Shown in pieces: positions 42,994 to 51,483 of a DNA stretch of 64,000 bases (position 1 is its first letter; every line of letters starts with the position of its first letter). The notes under the pieces were generated by a model. That model made no database searches and was not told the DNA's origin. It was given only the letters and a program-made list of their open reading frames with translations. The DNA is taken from NCBI RefSeq assembly GCF_020164585.1, contig NZ_JAIQZF010000007.1, forward strand, positions 107,556-171,555. Direction: 5' to 3'. This DNA is from Psychroflexus curvus (GTDB taxonomy: Bacteria; Bacteroidota; Bacteroidia; Flavobacteriales; Flavobacteriaceae). Position numbers and translations under genes: made by a program.

Positions 42994-45405
42994 TTATTTC
43001 CTGATTTTAATTTTATCTGTTTGCTTAGAGTTACTTTTTTTGGTGGTAATTAAAACTAGACCGTCAACCTTTTTTGTATCGTAACCCGCTTTTTTTAAAT
43101 CAAAGGAAGATTTTATAACTTCCATGGATTGAATTAGCTTAGGGTCCAATCCTGAGAAGTCTTTATAATCTACTTCCTTTCCGTCAACTTTATAAATTAT
43201 AGTATTGTTATTTCGGCTCAGAGCTGACTTATATTGCTCATTTGAGTTAGAGTACTGAGAAGCGTTAATATCGTTATCTTTTTTTGTTGTGATTTTAATA
43301 ACACCTTTAACAAAGTTTGAGTTATAACCCTCGGCTTTAAGCTCTTCTGGGGATTTGAAGATTTCTACAGATTCTATCTGGTCTGTATCAATATTGGCGG
43401 TTTTACCTTTTTCAACCTTAACCCCATCCACAAACATCACCATATCCTGATTTTGGTATTTGCTGTTGAAATCTAAAAATTTCCTTTCTGTTTTTCCCGC
43501 TCCATTCGAAAGGGAAATGTTTTTATCAATTAAAGCATCATTCGGTGTTTCTGAAGTTTTAACATCAGTGACTTTCATAGTAACTACCTTATAATCTGAG
43601 GTCAATTTGAAGTAGGTTAATCCCTTCAAAAAGTTATCTGCACGATTACCTTTAATGTCATTCATTAAATCTAAGAATTGTGAATAATAAGGCTCTGAAA
43701 ATGCTGATGAATTCTTGATTGATAAGGTTTTAGAGTTAGAGTCGTAGCTGTAATCTTCTACAGGAATATAGTTTTCAACAAGCTTTACTTTATCTATCTT
43801 CTTACCATTGATTACAAAGTTTTCAGCATTCTTATAATCTCTTTTTGAATCTTCAGGTTTTTCTTTTGCCTCATTATCTTCAAGTGGAGTTTCTTTATTT
43901 TCTGAAATTTCAAACTTATCTAATATTATTAAAACTGGCTCATGGTCTGATGATATATTAATAAAAGTCATCTTCTCAGTAATGTTTTTTCCAAACTTAT
44001 CAACAAGCTCTTCTGTGATAGCAGATATTTTTGAAAAGTAAGGTTTCGAAAATTCAGATTTAGTAGTTATGTTCAGTGTTTTGGAACTTTTATCATAACT
44101 GTAAGTTTCTACGGGGATGTAAGTTTTTACAAGCTCTTCTTTATCGATCTGCTTACCGTTGATGATAAAGTTTTCTGCATCTTTAATGGTATTATAATCG
44201 GTTTTTGAAGGGGTTTCAGATTCAGTCCTGATCCCTACCCCGAATGGCGTTTCTGCGTCTTCGGTATAATCTCTGTAAAAATAAACAGGTAATTCAGCCA
44301 CATCGGGAGAAGTTACTGAGCCTTTAAAGCTATCGTTGGAATTGACTTCCAAAGTGAGGCTTTTGAGCTGGCCACTAGCGCCGAAGCTTGCGTTAGAATA
44401 CCGCATATCGATATCAAACTCTTTTTTTAGGAAATCAATATCAGAATCCAGTTCTTCTTTAGTGGTATTTTCATCATAAGTGATTTCAATTCGATTGACC
44501 TTACTTTCCGTAGTTGTGATCGGATTCTTGATTTGGGCTTTGGTTTCGACTTGAAAAAGAAGAAAAAATACCACTAATAAGGGGGAGACTATAAACAGTT
44601 TCCAGAACGATTGATTGTGTTTGTTTTTGTTAAGCATAGCGATTCGTTTTTTGATGGGGGATTGATGAAAGGAATGTTGTAACTGAGATCTGAACTGTTG
44701 CTGAGTAATGCTGTATAAAGTCATTAGATACTCTTTCTTAGCGGTATTATCAACCACCTTGGCATCGGCTTCATACTCCAGGTTGAGCACTAAGCTCTTC
44801 TGATACAGCCAGGCAAAGGGATTGAACCAAAACACGCATTTGTATAAATGAGCAAAGAGCATATCCAGGCTGTGTTTATGAGCCACATGGGCTTTTTCGT
44901 GAGCCAGAATGATTTTCAATTCGTCTTCAGAATAAAGCTCTGGATTGTAAACGATATAATTCAGAAATGAAAAAGCACCTTCAGGAATTGATTTTTGAAT
45001 GTGAAAAATACCATCGGTCTGAAAGGCTTTAGAAGCTCTCAAAAAGCTAAGTAGCCTAAAGAATTTCACCAGTAAATGAACCAGAAACACCAGGGAAATA
45101 CCGATGTATATGAGTTCAAGCACAGCATGTTCAGTGATAAACGACCATATTAATTCTGAAGTAGTGGGTTTGATTTCAGCAGTGACAAATTCCGAAGAAG
45201 ATGGCGCCAGGAAAGCTGGACTGAGTGTAATCACTTCTATTTTGGTATAGCTTAGTAAAGGCAGTATCAGGCTTAAACCATAACCTGCATGAAGATAAAT
45301 TCGCTTAAACCGGTGGTAAGTTTCTGATTCCAGAACTACTTTATAAACTACCCAAAAGAGCGTCAAAAGTAAAGAAGCTTTGGCGAGATAGATGAGTAAG
45401 TCCAT
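42994..45405 (-). CDS. M56 (BlaR1-type) metallopeptidase with duplicated and plug-like domains
   Basis: 803 residues. The membrane part has four hydrophobic segments (1-20, 41-52, 95-118, 268-287) and a zinc site HEKAH at 169-173 with LEYEAD near 209-214. The long C-terminal part is probably periplasmic. It contains two similar blocks of about 85 residues, at 411-497 and 528-612 (both start with an ENF(I/V)NGK-like motif and continue YIPVE.YSYD..SKTL.I), and two shorter TonB-plug-like blocks at 656-708 and 736-789 (IESVEIFKS, GVIKITTKK). M56 proteins sense signals and cut a repressor; the BlaI gene upstream overlaps it by one base. Confidence 0.85.
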   Translation of the reverse strand: MDLLIYLAKASLLLTLFWVVYKVVLESETYHRFKRIYLHAGYGLSLILPLLSYTKIEVITLSPAFLAPSSSEFVTAEIKPTTSELIWSFITEHAVLELIYIGISLVFLVHLLVKFFRLLSFLRASKAFQTDGIFHIQKSIPEGAFSFLNYIVYNPELYSEDELKIILAHEKAHVAHKHSLDMLFAHLYKCVFWFNPFAWLYQKSLVLNLEYEADAKVVDNTAKKEYLMTLYSITQQQFRSQLQHSFHQSPIKKRIAMLNKNKHNQSFWKLFIVSPLLVVFFLLFQVETKAQIKNPITTTESKVNRIEITYDENTTKEELDSDIDFLKKEFDIDMRYSNASFGASGQLKSLTLEVNSNDSFKGSVTSPDVAELPVYFYRDYTEDAETPFGVGIRTESETPSKTDYNTIKDAENFIINGKQIDKEELVKTYIPVETYSYDKSSKTLNITTKSEFSKPYFSKISAITEELVDKFGKNITEKMTFINISSDHEPVLIILDKFEISENKETPLEDNEAKEKPEDSKRDYKNAENFVINGKKIDKVKLVENYIPVEDYSYDSNSKTLSIKNSSAFSEPYYSQFLDLMNDIKGNRADNFLKGLTYFKLTSDYKVVTMKVTDVKTSETPNDALIDKNISLSNGAGKTERKFLDFNSKYQNQDMVMFVDGVKVEKGKTANIDTDQIESVEIFKSPEELKAEGYNSNFVKGVIKITTKKDNDINASQYSNSNEQYKSALSRNNNTIIYKVDGKEVDYKDFSGLDPKLIQSMEVIKSSFDLKKAGYDTKKVDGLVLITTKKSNSKQTDKIKIRK

Positions 45406-45770
45406 TAGCTTTTGTTTTTAATGAGTTCCAGAATTTCTTCCAGTTCCTGTTCTGAAATTTTATCCTGCTGAGCAAAAAAGGATACCATATTCTTATATGA
45501 TCCGTCAAAAAATCTGGTAGAGGTTTGTTCCATAACTTTTTCGCTATAGGCTTTTTTATCCACCACAGGAAAGTACTGATGGCTTTTACCAAAAGCTTGA
45601 TGGGCAACGAAGCCTTTATCTTCAAGTAACCTTACCAAGGTGGAAACTGTATTGTAGTGCTGTTCTCCATCCAGTTCTTCAAGAATTTCTTTTACAAAAG
45701 CCTTTTTTAGCTTCCAGAGCACCGCCATAATTTCTTCTTCTTTGGCAGTTAGTTTTTCTAAATTTTTCAT
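45405..45770 (-). CDS. BlaI/MecI/CopY family transcriptional regulator
   Basis: 121 residues with an N-terminal winged helix (LTAKEEEIMAVLWKLKKAFVKEIL, then YNTVSTLVRLLEDKGFVAH) and a C-terminal dimerisation region. BlaI-type repressors dimerise on the promoter and are cut after activation of an M56 protease; the gene forms an operon with one (overlap of one base). The pair is common in Bacteroidota as a general sensory module, not necessarily tied to beta-lactams. Confidence 0.9.
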   Translation of the reverse strand: MKNLEKLTAKEEEIMAVLWKLKKAFVKEILEELDGEQHYNTVSTLVRLLEDKGFVAHQAFGKSHQYFPVVDKKAYSEKVMEQTSTRFFDGSYKNMVSFFAQQDKISEQELEEILELIKNKS

Positions 45771-45790
45771 GAGATAAAAAATATTTGAAT

Positions 45791-45798
45791 CAAATGTA
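45791..45798 (-). promoter_or_regulatory. -7 promoter element for the BlaI gene
   Basis: On the minus strand this reads TACATTTG, matching TAnnTTTG, about 20 bases before the start. Two copies of TTTAGTTT, about 20 bases apart, lie just upstream and could be operator half-sites; that is a guess. Confidence 0.5.
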
Positions 45799-45902
45799 AA
45801 CTAAATTTCCAGTTATAAAACTAAAAAACCCGTTTTTAACACATTTAGAGTGATAACATACTTGTATTCAAACTTAAAAGTCATTGTAAAAAATTAAAAC
45901 GC

Positions 45903-45933
45903 TTGTTAAAAAGTAAATTAAAGTTTACCTTTG
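45903..45933 (+). promoter_or_regulatory. Promoter of hicAB
   Basis: TTG at 45903-45905, a 20-base spacer and TACCTTTG at 45926-45933, followed by the hicA ATG after 24 bases. The in-frame TTG at 45931 lies inside this -7 box and is therefore not the start. Confidence 0.65.
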
Positions 45934-45957
45934 AGCAGTGGATTAAAGTTTAACTGT

Positions 45958-46146
45958 ATGAAATGCTCTAAACTTTACAAACTATTGACAGAGAATGGTT
46001 GGTATGCAGTATCTCAAAAAGGGTCTCACGTAAAAATGCGACACAAGACGAAAAAGGGCATAATCATATTTCCAAATCACGGAAGCCAGGAAATGGGTAA
46101 AGGATTGGAAAAGAAAATTCTTAAAGACGCAGGAATCAAATTATAA
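45958..46146 (+). CDS. hicA: HicA-type toxin (mRNA interferase)
   Basis: 62 residues from the ATG at 45958. The family fold (double-stranded-RNA-binding-like) shows in KCSKLYKLLTENGWYAVSQKGSHVKMRH, with the catalytic histidine at 24 in KGSH. HicA cuts mRNA to slow growth; HicB neutralises it. The next gene, hicB, starts three bases after the stop. The key histidine is intact, so the toxin is probably functional, unlike the module at 14917. Confidence 0.9.
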   Translation: MKCSKLYKLLTENGWYAVSQKGSHVKMRHKTKKGIIIFPNHGSQEMGKGLEKKILKDAGIKL

Positions 46147-46149
46147 ATT

Positions 46150-46542
46150 ATGACTGATAAGAAAATAATAATGACTGTTGAGAAAACCAATACTGGTTTT
46201 TCGGCATATGCTGTGGATTATCCCATTTTTACGACCGGGCATTCTGTTCCTGAATTAATAAACAGGGCCTATGAAGCCGTAGAATTGTACTTTGAGGAAG
46301 AAAACCTTGATATAGAGCCAAAATCTGTTGGTTTTGAAATTGACTTTAAGCAGTTTTTTAAATATTATAAGGTGATAAACGCAAAATTTTTAGCTGAAAA
46401 AATTGGAATGAACCCCACTTTACTTTCTCAGTATGTCTCGGGTACCAAAAAACCTTCAGCAAAACAAACCGAAAAGATTTTAAGTGGAATTCATCAAATC
46501 GGACAAGAATTGTCTGGAATTAACTTATTACAAACTGCATAG
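46150..46542 (+). CDS. hicB: HicB-type antitoxin
   Basis: 130 residues: an N-terminal RNase H-like HicB domain (TVEKTNTGFSAYAVDYPIFTTGHSVPELINRAYEAVELYFEE) and a C-terminal helix-turn-helix (NAKFLAEKIGMNPTLLSQYVSGTKKPSAKQTEKI) that likely binds the hicAB promoter. It follows hicA by three bases, the common order for this module. Confidence 0.9.
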   Translation: MTDKKIIMTVEKTNTGFSAYAVDYPIFTTGHSVPELINRAYEAVELYFEEENLDIEPKSVGFEIDFKQFFKYYKVINAKFLAEKIGMNPTLLSQYVSGTKKPSAKQTEKILSGIHQIGQELSGINLLQTA

Positions 46543-46599
46543 AAATACACTTCTCAAATTTGCGGGGCCTGGCATTACCCTCCTAGTCCAAGAATTCCT

Positions 46600-46607
46600 T
46601 ACATTTG
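46600..46607 (+). promoter_or_regulatory. -7 promoter element for dgt
   Basis: TACATTTG matches TAnnTTTG, 16 bases before the dgt ATG. No good -33 TTTG is seen. Confidence 0.5.
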
Positions 46608-46623
46608 ACCTAAAACTGAAAGC

Positions 46624-47970
46624 ATGCCAACTTGGGAAACCCTCTTATCTCTGAAACGCCAGGGCGATAAAAACAAACGCATACGTAAAGAACAAGACGA
46701 CACCCGACTGGGGTTTGAAGTCGATTACGATCGGGTGATTTTCTCTTCAGAATTTCGGAGTTTACAGGATAAAACTCAGGTGATTCCGCTTTCGAAAACC
46801 GATTTTGTACATACCCGACTTACCCATAGCCTGGAGGTTTCGGTGGTTGGAAGATCTCTGGGTCGCCTGGTCGGTAAAAAAGTACTGGAAAAACATCCGC
46901 AATTGAAAGGAACACATGGGCATCATTTCAATGATTTTGGAGCCATTGTAGCCGCGGCCGCTTTGGCCCACGACATTGGGAATCCACCCTTTGGCCATAG
47001 CGGCGAACGCGCCATCGGGGATTATTTCAAATTCGGCAACGGAAAACGCTTCAAAGATCAACTCCCCGAAGTGGTATACCAGGACCTCTCTATGTTTGAA
47101 GGGAATGCTAACGGTTTTAAATTACTCACCAACGATAATTATGGCTCGCCAGGAGGCTTAAGACTGTCTTACGCGACTTTAGGGGCATTTACCAAATATC
47201 CCAAGGCCTCACTTCCTCACAAACCCACAAAGCAGGTTGCCGATAAGAAGTTTGGCTTTTTTAATCAACAGCAGGGGAAGTTTCAGGATGTGGCAGAAGA
47301 ACTGGGTCTCGATAAAAATGCCGACGGTGATGAGGTGCGTTACAAAAGACATCCGCTTGCCTTTTTAGTAGAAGCAGCCGATGACATTTGCTACACCATC
47401 ATCGATTTTGAGGACGGGATTAATCTGGGCTTGATTCAGGAAGAATACGCTCTGGAATACCTGTCTAAAATTGTCAGCAAAAGTATCAATACCGAAAAGT
47501 ATTCAAAGCTGTCGACCACCAAAAACCGGATAAGCTATCTGCGATCCTTAGCCATTGGTGCCTTGATTGAAGATGCGGTTTCCCTGTTTATGGAAAACGA
47601 AGACGCCATTTTGAAGGGTGATTATCATCAGGCACTGCTAGACAAGTCAGCCTATAAAGTTCAGATTGAAGACATCATTAAGATCAGTATCAAAAATATT
47701 TACCAGAGTCAGGAAGTGCTGGATAAAGAAATTGCCGGGTATAAAATCCTGACTAAAATTCTGGATGATTTTACCACGGCGGTGGAACATCAGCACGCGG
47801 GGAATGCCTCCAATTTTGACAAGCTGATTCTGAAAAACTTTCTTAAGGATTTTGATTTTTCTGGAAGTAAACTCGAAGACTGGCTGATCGACGTATGCTC
47901 GTTTGTCGCCTCCCTCACCGATAGCAATGCGCTGAGAACGTATAGAAAATTGACGGGTAGCGATTTGTAA
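46624..47970 (+). CDS. dgt: Deoxyguanosinetriphosphate triphosphohydrolase
   Basis: 448 residues, an HD-domain enzyme that removes triphosphate from dGTP. Metal-binding motifs: HTRLTHSLEVSVVG near residue 60, AHDIGNPPFGHSGERA (HD) near 118, and EAADDICYTIIDFEDGI in the middle. Bacterial Dgt proteins help regulate nucleotide pools and may limit phage; here it stands alone between hicB and repeats. Confidence 0.93.
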   Translation: MPTWETLLSLKRQGDKNKRIRKEQDDTRLGFEVDYDRVIFSSEFRSLQDKTQVIPLSKTDFVHTRLTHSLEVSVVGRSLGRLVGKKVLEKHPQLKGTHGHHFNDFGAIVAAAALAHDIGNPPFGHSGERAIGDYFKFGNGKRFKDQLPEVVYQDLSMFEGNANGFKLLTNDNYGSPGGLRLSYATLGAFTKYPKASLPHKPTKQVADKKFGFFNQQQGKFQDVAEELGLDKNADGDEVRYKRHPLAFLVEAADDICYTIIDFEDGINLGLIQEEYALEYLSKIVSKSINTEKYSKLSTTKNRISYLRSLAIGALIEDAVSLFMENEDAILKGDYHQALLDKSAYKVQIEDIIKISIKNIYQSQEVLDKEIAGYKILTKILDDFTTAVEHQHAGNASNFDKLILKNFLKDFDFSGSKLEDWLIDVCSFVASLTDSNALRTYRKLTGSDL

Positions 47971-48323
47971 AATCCTCCCCCCAGCCCCTCCCAGGGAGGG
48001 GAGCAAAAGCCCCCTAGCCCGCCTTAGGCGGAGGAACGATTCAGCACTTACCAATCACGGCTTATAAATACTGAACCTTGAATAGAGAATACCGGATACT
48101 GAATTTTAAATTATAACCAGTTCACCCCATCACTACACCGCTACATCACCATTTCACTCGTTCACGAATATGGAATACAGAATATCGAATTTCAAATCTG
48201 TTACTTCAAATTTATTTGACTCTGGCTTCTGGTCCACTTTTACTAAATACTTTTTACTTAGTACCAAATACTGAAAGTTATAACTCCTACAGCCTAATCC
48301 CTACCACCTAAATCCTCAACAAC
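47971..48323. repeat. Repeat-rich non-coding region
   Basis: Holds a perfect CCCCTCCC-A-GGGAGGGG palindrome (47985-48001), CCGCCTTAGGCGG (about 48020), GAATATCGAAT-type runs (48065-48110, 48165-48205) and a block 48225-48335 similar to 21178-21275 (CTGAAAGTTATA, then CCTACRGCC and CTCACCGACTCAAAAACT). The last repeat includes the stop codon of the next minus-strand gene. Confidence 0.88.
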
Positions 48324-49154
48324 TCACCGACTCAAAAACTCCTGGACAGTCCTCAGCAGCAAGTCCGGATGCTCTATATATGACATATGACCGCCGGGTA
48401 AGATTTCTAAGTCAATACCCATCTCTACGGCTAGGTATTTGGTCTTTTCGAAATTAACGACCTTATCTTCTTTGCCTAAAATCAGAAGACTTTTGTCTTT
48501 GAGTTTTTTCAAAACTTCAGTCCGCTCTTTACGATCTCGCATGCCTTTCAGCGTATTGATAATCCCCTGTTGAGAGCATTTCTTAGCCTCCAGAACAGCT
48601 GTATTGATTTCCGCAGACAATCGCTTTTGATCCTTGGGTAGGAACAAGTGCTTTACCGCCATGCTTATAAAAGCATCAGGATACTTCTGAATCATCGTGA
48701 TGGCACGGTTTCTTTCCTTTTGTTTGGTTTCAGAATCTGCTAAAAAGCTTGAATTTAAAAGAATAAGCTTATCAATTTTTTCTGAACCTGCCTGCCCGTC
48801 CAAGGCACGCAGGCGGACCCGCCCAAGGCACGCCCGCGGGTTTAATTCAGCTAAAGCTAAGGCGACATAACCGCCCATGGAATGTCCAATCAGACTAAAA
48901 GTCTCCAGCTTTTTAAAGTCAGCAAAAGCTAAAACCAGGGCCGCATAGTCTTCCATGCTGTGGATGTAACCGATAGCTTCAGTCTCGCCATGACCAGGTA
49001 AATCTAAAGCGTAAACGCTAAGTGTTTTAGAAAGCTCCTTTTGAAGAGTTCTCCACATCGTAGCGTTCTCCAAAAATCCATGCAATAAGATAATGGGTTC
49101 TCCTTCCCCTGAAGAGGTATAGTGAATTTTGGTTTGCTTGTAGGTGAAGGTCAT
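48324..49154 (-). CDS. Alpha/beta hydrolase with an in-frame repeat insertion
   Basis: 276 residues. Fold motifs: ILLHGFLENATMW, DLPGHGETEA, the nucleophile GHSMGGYVAL, an acid region LGKEDKVV and a late His in LPGGHMSYIEHPD. The substrate is unknown. Residues 106-123 (PRACLGRVRLRALDGQAG) come from a GC-rich 54-bp repeat at 48786-48839 and fall between ELN and SEKIDKLILLN, where other hydrolases have no insertion. The same peptide, 13 of 18 residues identical, is in the methyltransferase at 15518. The stop codon is in a dispersed repeat. Confidence 0.85.
   Translation of the reverse strand: MTFTYKQTKIHYTSSGEGEPIILLHGFLENATMWRTLQKELSKTLSVYALDLPGHGETEAIGYIHSMEDYAALVLAFADFKKLETFSLIGHSMGGYVALALAELNPRACLGRVRLRALDGQAGSEKIDKLILLNSSFLADSETKQKERNRAITMIQKYPDAFISMAVKHLFLPKDQKRLSAEINTAVLEAKKCSQQGIINTLKGMRDRKERTEVLKKLKDKSLLILGKEDKVVNFEKTKYLAVEMGIDLEILPGGHMSYIEHPDLLLRTVQEFLSR
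48786..48839 (-). repeat. GC-rich 54-bp repeat inserted in a coding region
   Basis: Read on the minus strand, 45 of 54 bases match 16028-16081. It has the CCGTCCAAGGCACGC unit twice in slightly varied form. Both copies are oriented the same way relative to their genes and read in the same frame. Confidence 0.9.
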
Positions 49155-49268
49155 GAATCTAAATAAAACTAGTCAACTGGCAGACTAGAAAACCAGTTGA
49201 CTGGAAAAAACGTTAAGGTGAGAAAGCGGTAAAAAATCACTCACGTCTAAAAACTCACCACTAAGAGA

Positions 49269-50564
49269 CTATTTATTATTCATCAAATCTTCAATCTCTT
49301 CCATCTCGATAGGAATGTTGGCCATCAGGTTTTTCGGACTTCCTTTGTCCTGAATCACCACATCGTCTTCTAAACGAATGCCCATATTCTCCTCGGGCAG
49401 GTAGATTCCAGGTTCCACGGTAAACACCTGATTGGCTTTCATAGGTTCGTGCAACAAGCCGTAATCGTGAGTGTCAAGGCCGATATTATGGGAAGTCCCG
49501 TGCATGAAGTATTTTTTATAAGCCGGCCAGTCCGGGTTTTCATTTTGAACATCGGCTTTGTCTAGAAGTTTGAGGTCCAATAATTCGGAAGTCATCAACT
49601 TACCCACCTCCATATGGAACTCTTTCCAAATGGTTCCAGGCACCAGCATATCGGTAGCCAGGTTTTTGACTTTATTGACTGCCGTATACACCTGCTTTTG
49701 TCTGTCGGTATATTTCCCGGACACGGGAATGGTACGCGTCATGTCACTGGCGTAGTTAGCATATTCTGCACCTACATCTATTAAAATTAAATCTCCAGCC
49801 TTCAGTTGTTCTTTGTTTTCTATATAGTGAAGTACGGTAGCATTTTTTCCTCCGGCAATGATGGGCGTATAAGAAAAACCACGAGATTTATTGATTAAAA
49901 ATTCATGCATAAACTCGGCTTCCAGTTCATACTCCCATTTGCCAGGTTTTGTAAATTCTAAAATTCTTCTAAAGCCTTTTTCGGTAATATTACAGGCTTT
50001 CTGCATCACCTCCAATTCCAGGGGATGTTTTACGGCTCTCAACCGTTGTAAAATGGGATTACTCTTGGCGACTTGATGCGCCGGATAATTTTCTTTAAGC
50101 CATTTATTGAAACGGTCTTCCCGCGTTTGAGTGGCGTGAGCTGCTCTGTAATGCTCGTTGGTATTCATATAAACGGTATGGCTTTGAGCCATCAACTCGT
50201 TAAAGACTTTTTCAAAGTCCTGCTTCCAGTAAACGTTTGTGATCCCCGAAGTTTCCAGAGCTCGGTCTTTATTGAGTTTCTCCCCTTCCCAGACCGCGAT
50301 ATGCGGATTGGTTTCGGTCAAAAACAAAATTTCGCGATGCTTAGGATCTGGTGCATCTGGAAATAACACCAAAATGCTATCTTCCTGATCCACTCCAGAC
50401 AAATAATAAATATTTCGGTCTTGCTGAAAAGGAATGGTACTGTCTGCTCCTATGGGATAAATATCGTTGGAGTTGAATACAGCCAGACTTCCCGGCAGCA
50501 TCTGACTCCTAAAATTCTTCCGGTTCTGTATAAATAATTCTTTGGATATAGGCTCGTAACGCAT
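49269..50564 (-). CDS. pepP: Aminopeptidase P family protein
   Basis: 431 residues, an M24 metalloenzyme that removes an N-terminal residue before proline. The N-terminal domain (RSQMLPGSLAVFNSND) is followed by the pita-bread domain with ligands DVGAEYANYASDMTRT, HGTSHNIGLDTHD, EPGIYLPEENMGIRLEDDVV. The start is preceded by a long inverted repeat and a -7 box on the minus strand. It is divergent from sdhC. Confidence 0.93.
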   Translation of the reverse strand: MRYEPISKELFIQNRKNFRSQMLPGSLAVFNSNDIYPIGADSTIPFQQDRNIYYLSGVDQEDSILVLFPDAPDPKHREILFLTETNPHIAVWEGEKLNKDRALETSGITNVYWKQDFEKVFNELMAQSHTVYMNTNEHYRAAHATQTREDRFNKWLKENYPAHQVAKSNPILQRLRAVKHPLELEVMQKACNITEKGFRRILEFTKPGKWEYELEAEFMHEFLINKSRGFSYTPIIAGGKNATVLHYIENKEQLKAGDLILIDVGAEYANYASDMTRTIPVSGKYTDRQKQVYTAVNKVKNLATDMLVPGTIWKEFHMEVGKLMTSELLDLKLLDKADVQNENPDWPAYKKYFMHGTSHNIGLDTHDYGLLHEPMKANQVFTVEPGIYLPEENMGIRLEDDVVIQDKGSPKNLMANIPIEMEEIEDLMNNK

Positions 50565-50574
50565 AAAATAGTAG

Positions 50575-50608
50575 TTTTTTCAAAGGTAAAGAAAGCCCTT
50601 TGAAAAAA
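50575..50608. promoter_or_regulatory. Long inverted repeat with a -7 element at the pepP promoter
   Basis: TTTTTTCAAAGG at 50575-50586 and CCTTTGAAAAAA at 50597-50608 are perfect 12-base complements with a 10-base centre. On the minus strand 50581-50588 reads TACCTTTG, a -7 box 17 bases before pepP. It could be an operator; terminator function is unlikely at this place. Confidence 0.55.
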
Positions 50609-50753
50609 TCAGCTAGAGCAAAAAAAAAGCTTTGGACATATCATAAAAGAACAAACAAGGTTTTAAAAAGGTAAATTTAACGACAAGGTTTTCGTTATTT
50701 TGGTTCAAAAGGTTTTAAAACTATTCTAAATTATACGTAAAAGCCTGACTTCA

Positions 50754-50785
50754 TTTGTTTCAGAAAGCGATGTAGTGTACTTTTG
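50754..50785 (+). promoter_or_regulatory. Promoter of sdhCAB
   Basis: TTTG at 50754-50757, a 20-base spacer and TACTTTTG at 50778-50785, followed by the sdhC ATG 21 bases later. Matches the Bacteroidetes consensus well. Confidence 0.75.
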
Positions 50786-50806
50786 TGCAAAATCAAATTC
50801 AGAATA

Positions 50807-51472
50807 ATGGCTGGAATAAACAAATCAACAATAGCAAGAAAAGTTGCTATGGCTCTTTCAGGACTTTTTTTAGTCCTTTTTTTAGCTCAACACTTTACAA
50901 TTAATTTTACCTCGGTCGTAAGCCCTTCCACATTTAATGAAATTTCCCATTTTATGGGAACCAATTTTTTGGTGCAGGCTGTGCTTCAACCTATTTTAAT
51001 CGCAGGTGTAGTTTTTCACTTCATCATGGGATTTGTCCTTGAGATTCGACAAAAAAAGGCAAGATCTGTTAGTTATGGAAAGTATAATGGGGCTGCAAAT
51101 TCCTCTTGGGTATCTAGAAATATGATTCTTTCCGGAATTGTGGTACTGGCTTTTTTAGGTTTGCACTTTTATGACTTTTGGATCCCGGAACTGATTCATA
51201 AATATGTAGAGACCAATCCTGATGATCCATTCAGATACTACGACGAAACTGTTGCAAAATTTGCCGGAGACCCAATTAGAACCGGTTTTTATGCGTTATG
51301 TTTTGTGTTTTTAATGCTTCACCTGTTACATGGTTTTGCTTCTTCCTTCCAAACTATGGGTCTAAACAACAAATACTCTCCGGGGATCAAGATATTTACC
51401 AAAGCTTTTGCGATTGTTATTCCAATGGGTTTTGTATTTATTGCGATATTTCACTACTTTAATAACTTATAA
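50807..51472 (+). CDS. sdhC: Succinate dehydrogenase cytochrome b subunit
   Basis: 221 residues from the ATG at 50807; a TTG at 50783 in the same frame lies in the -7 box and is rejected. Five membrane helices are seen (about 15-35, 60-80, 110-130, 155-180, 200-218). Histidines in QHFTIN, FHFIMG, LHFYDF and LHLLHG suit two haem groups, as in type B succinate:quinone oxidoreductases. It anchors SdhA and SdhB in the inner membrane for the TCA cycle and respiration. Confidence 0.94.
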   Translation: MAGINKSTIARKVAMALSGLFLVLFLAQHFTINFTSVVSPSTFNEISHFMGTNFLVQAVLQPILIAGVVFHFIMGFVLEIRQKKARSVSYGKYNGAANSSWVSRNMILSGIVVLAFLGLHFYDFWIPELIHKYVETNPDDPFRYYDETVAKFAGDPIRTGFYALCFVFLMLHLLHGFASSFQTMGLNNKYSPGIKIFTKAFAIVIPMGFVFIAIFHYFNNL

Positions 51473-51483
51473 GCGAAAGGATT

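Noticed and set aside
47647..48054. 135-codon reverse frame at the dgt 3' end
   Set aside because: Opposite to conserved dgt and reading into repeats; shadow.
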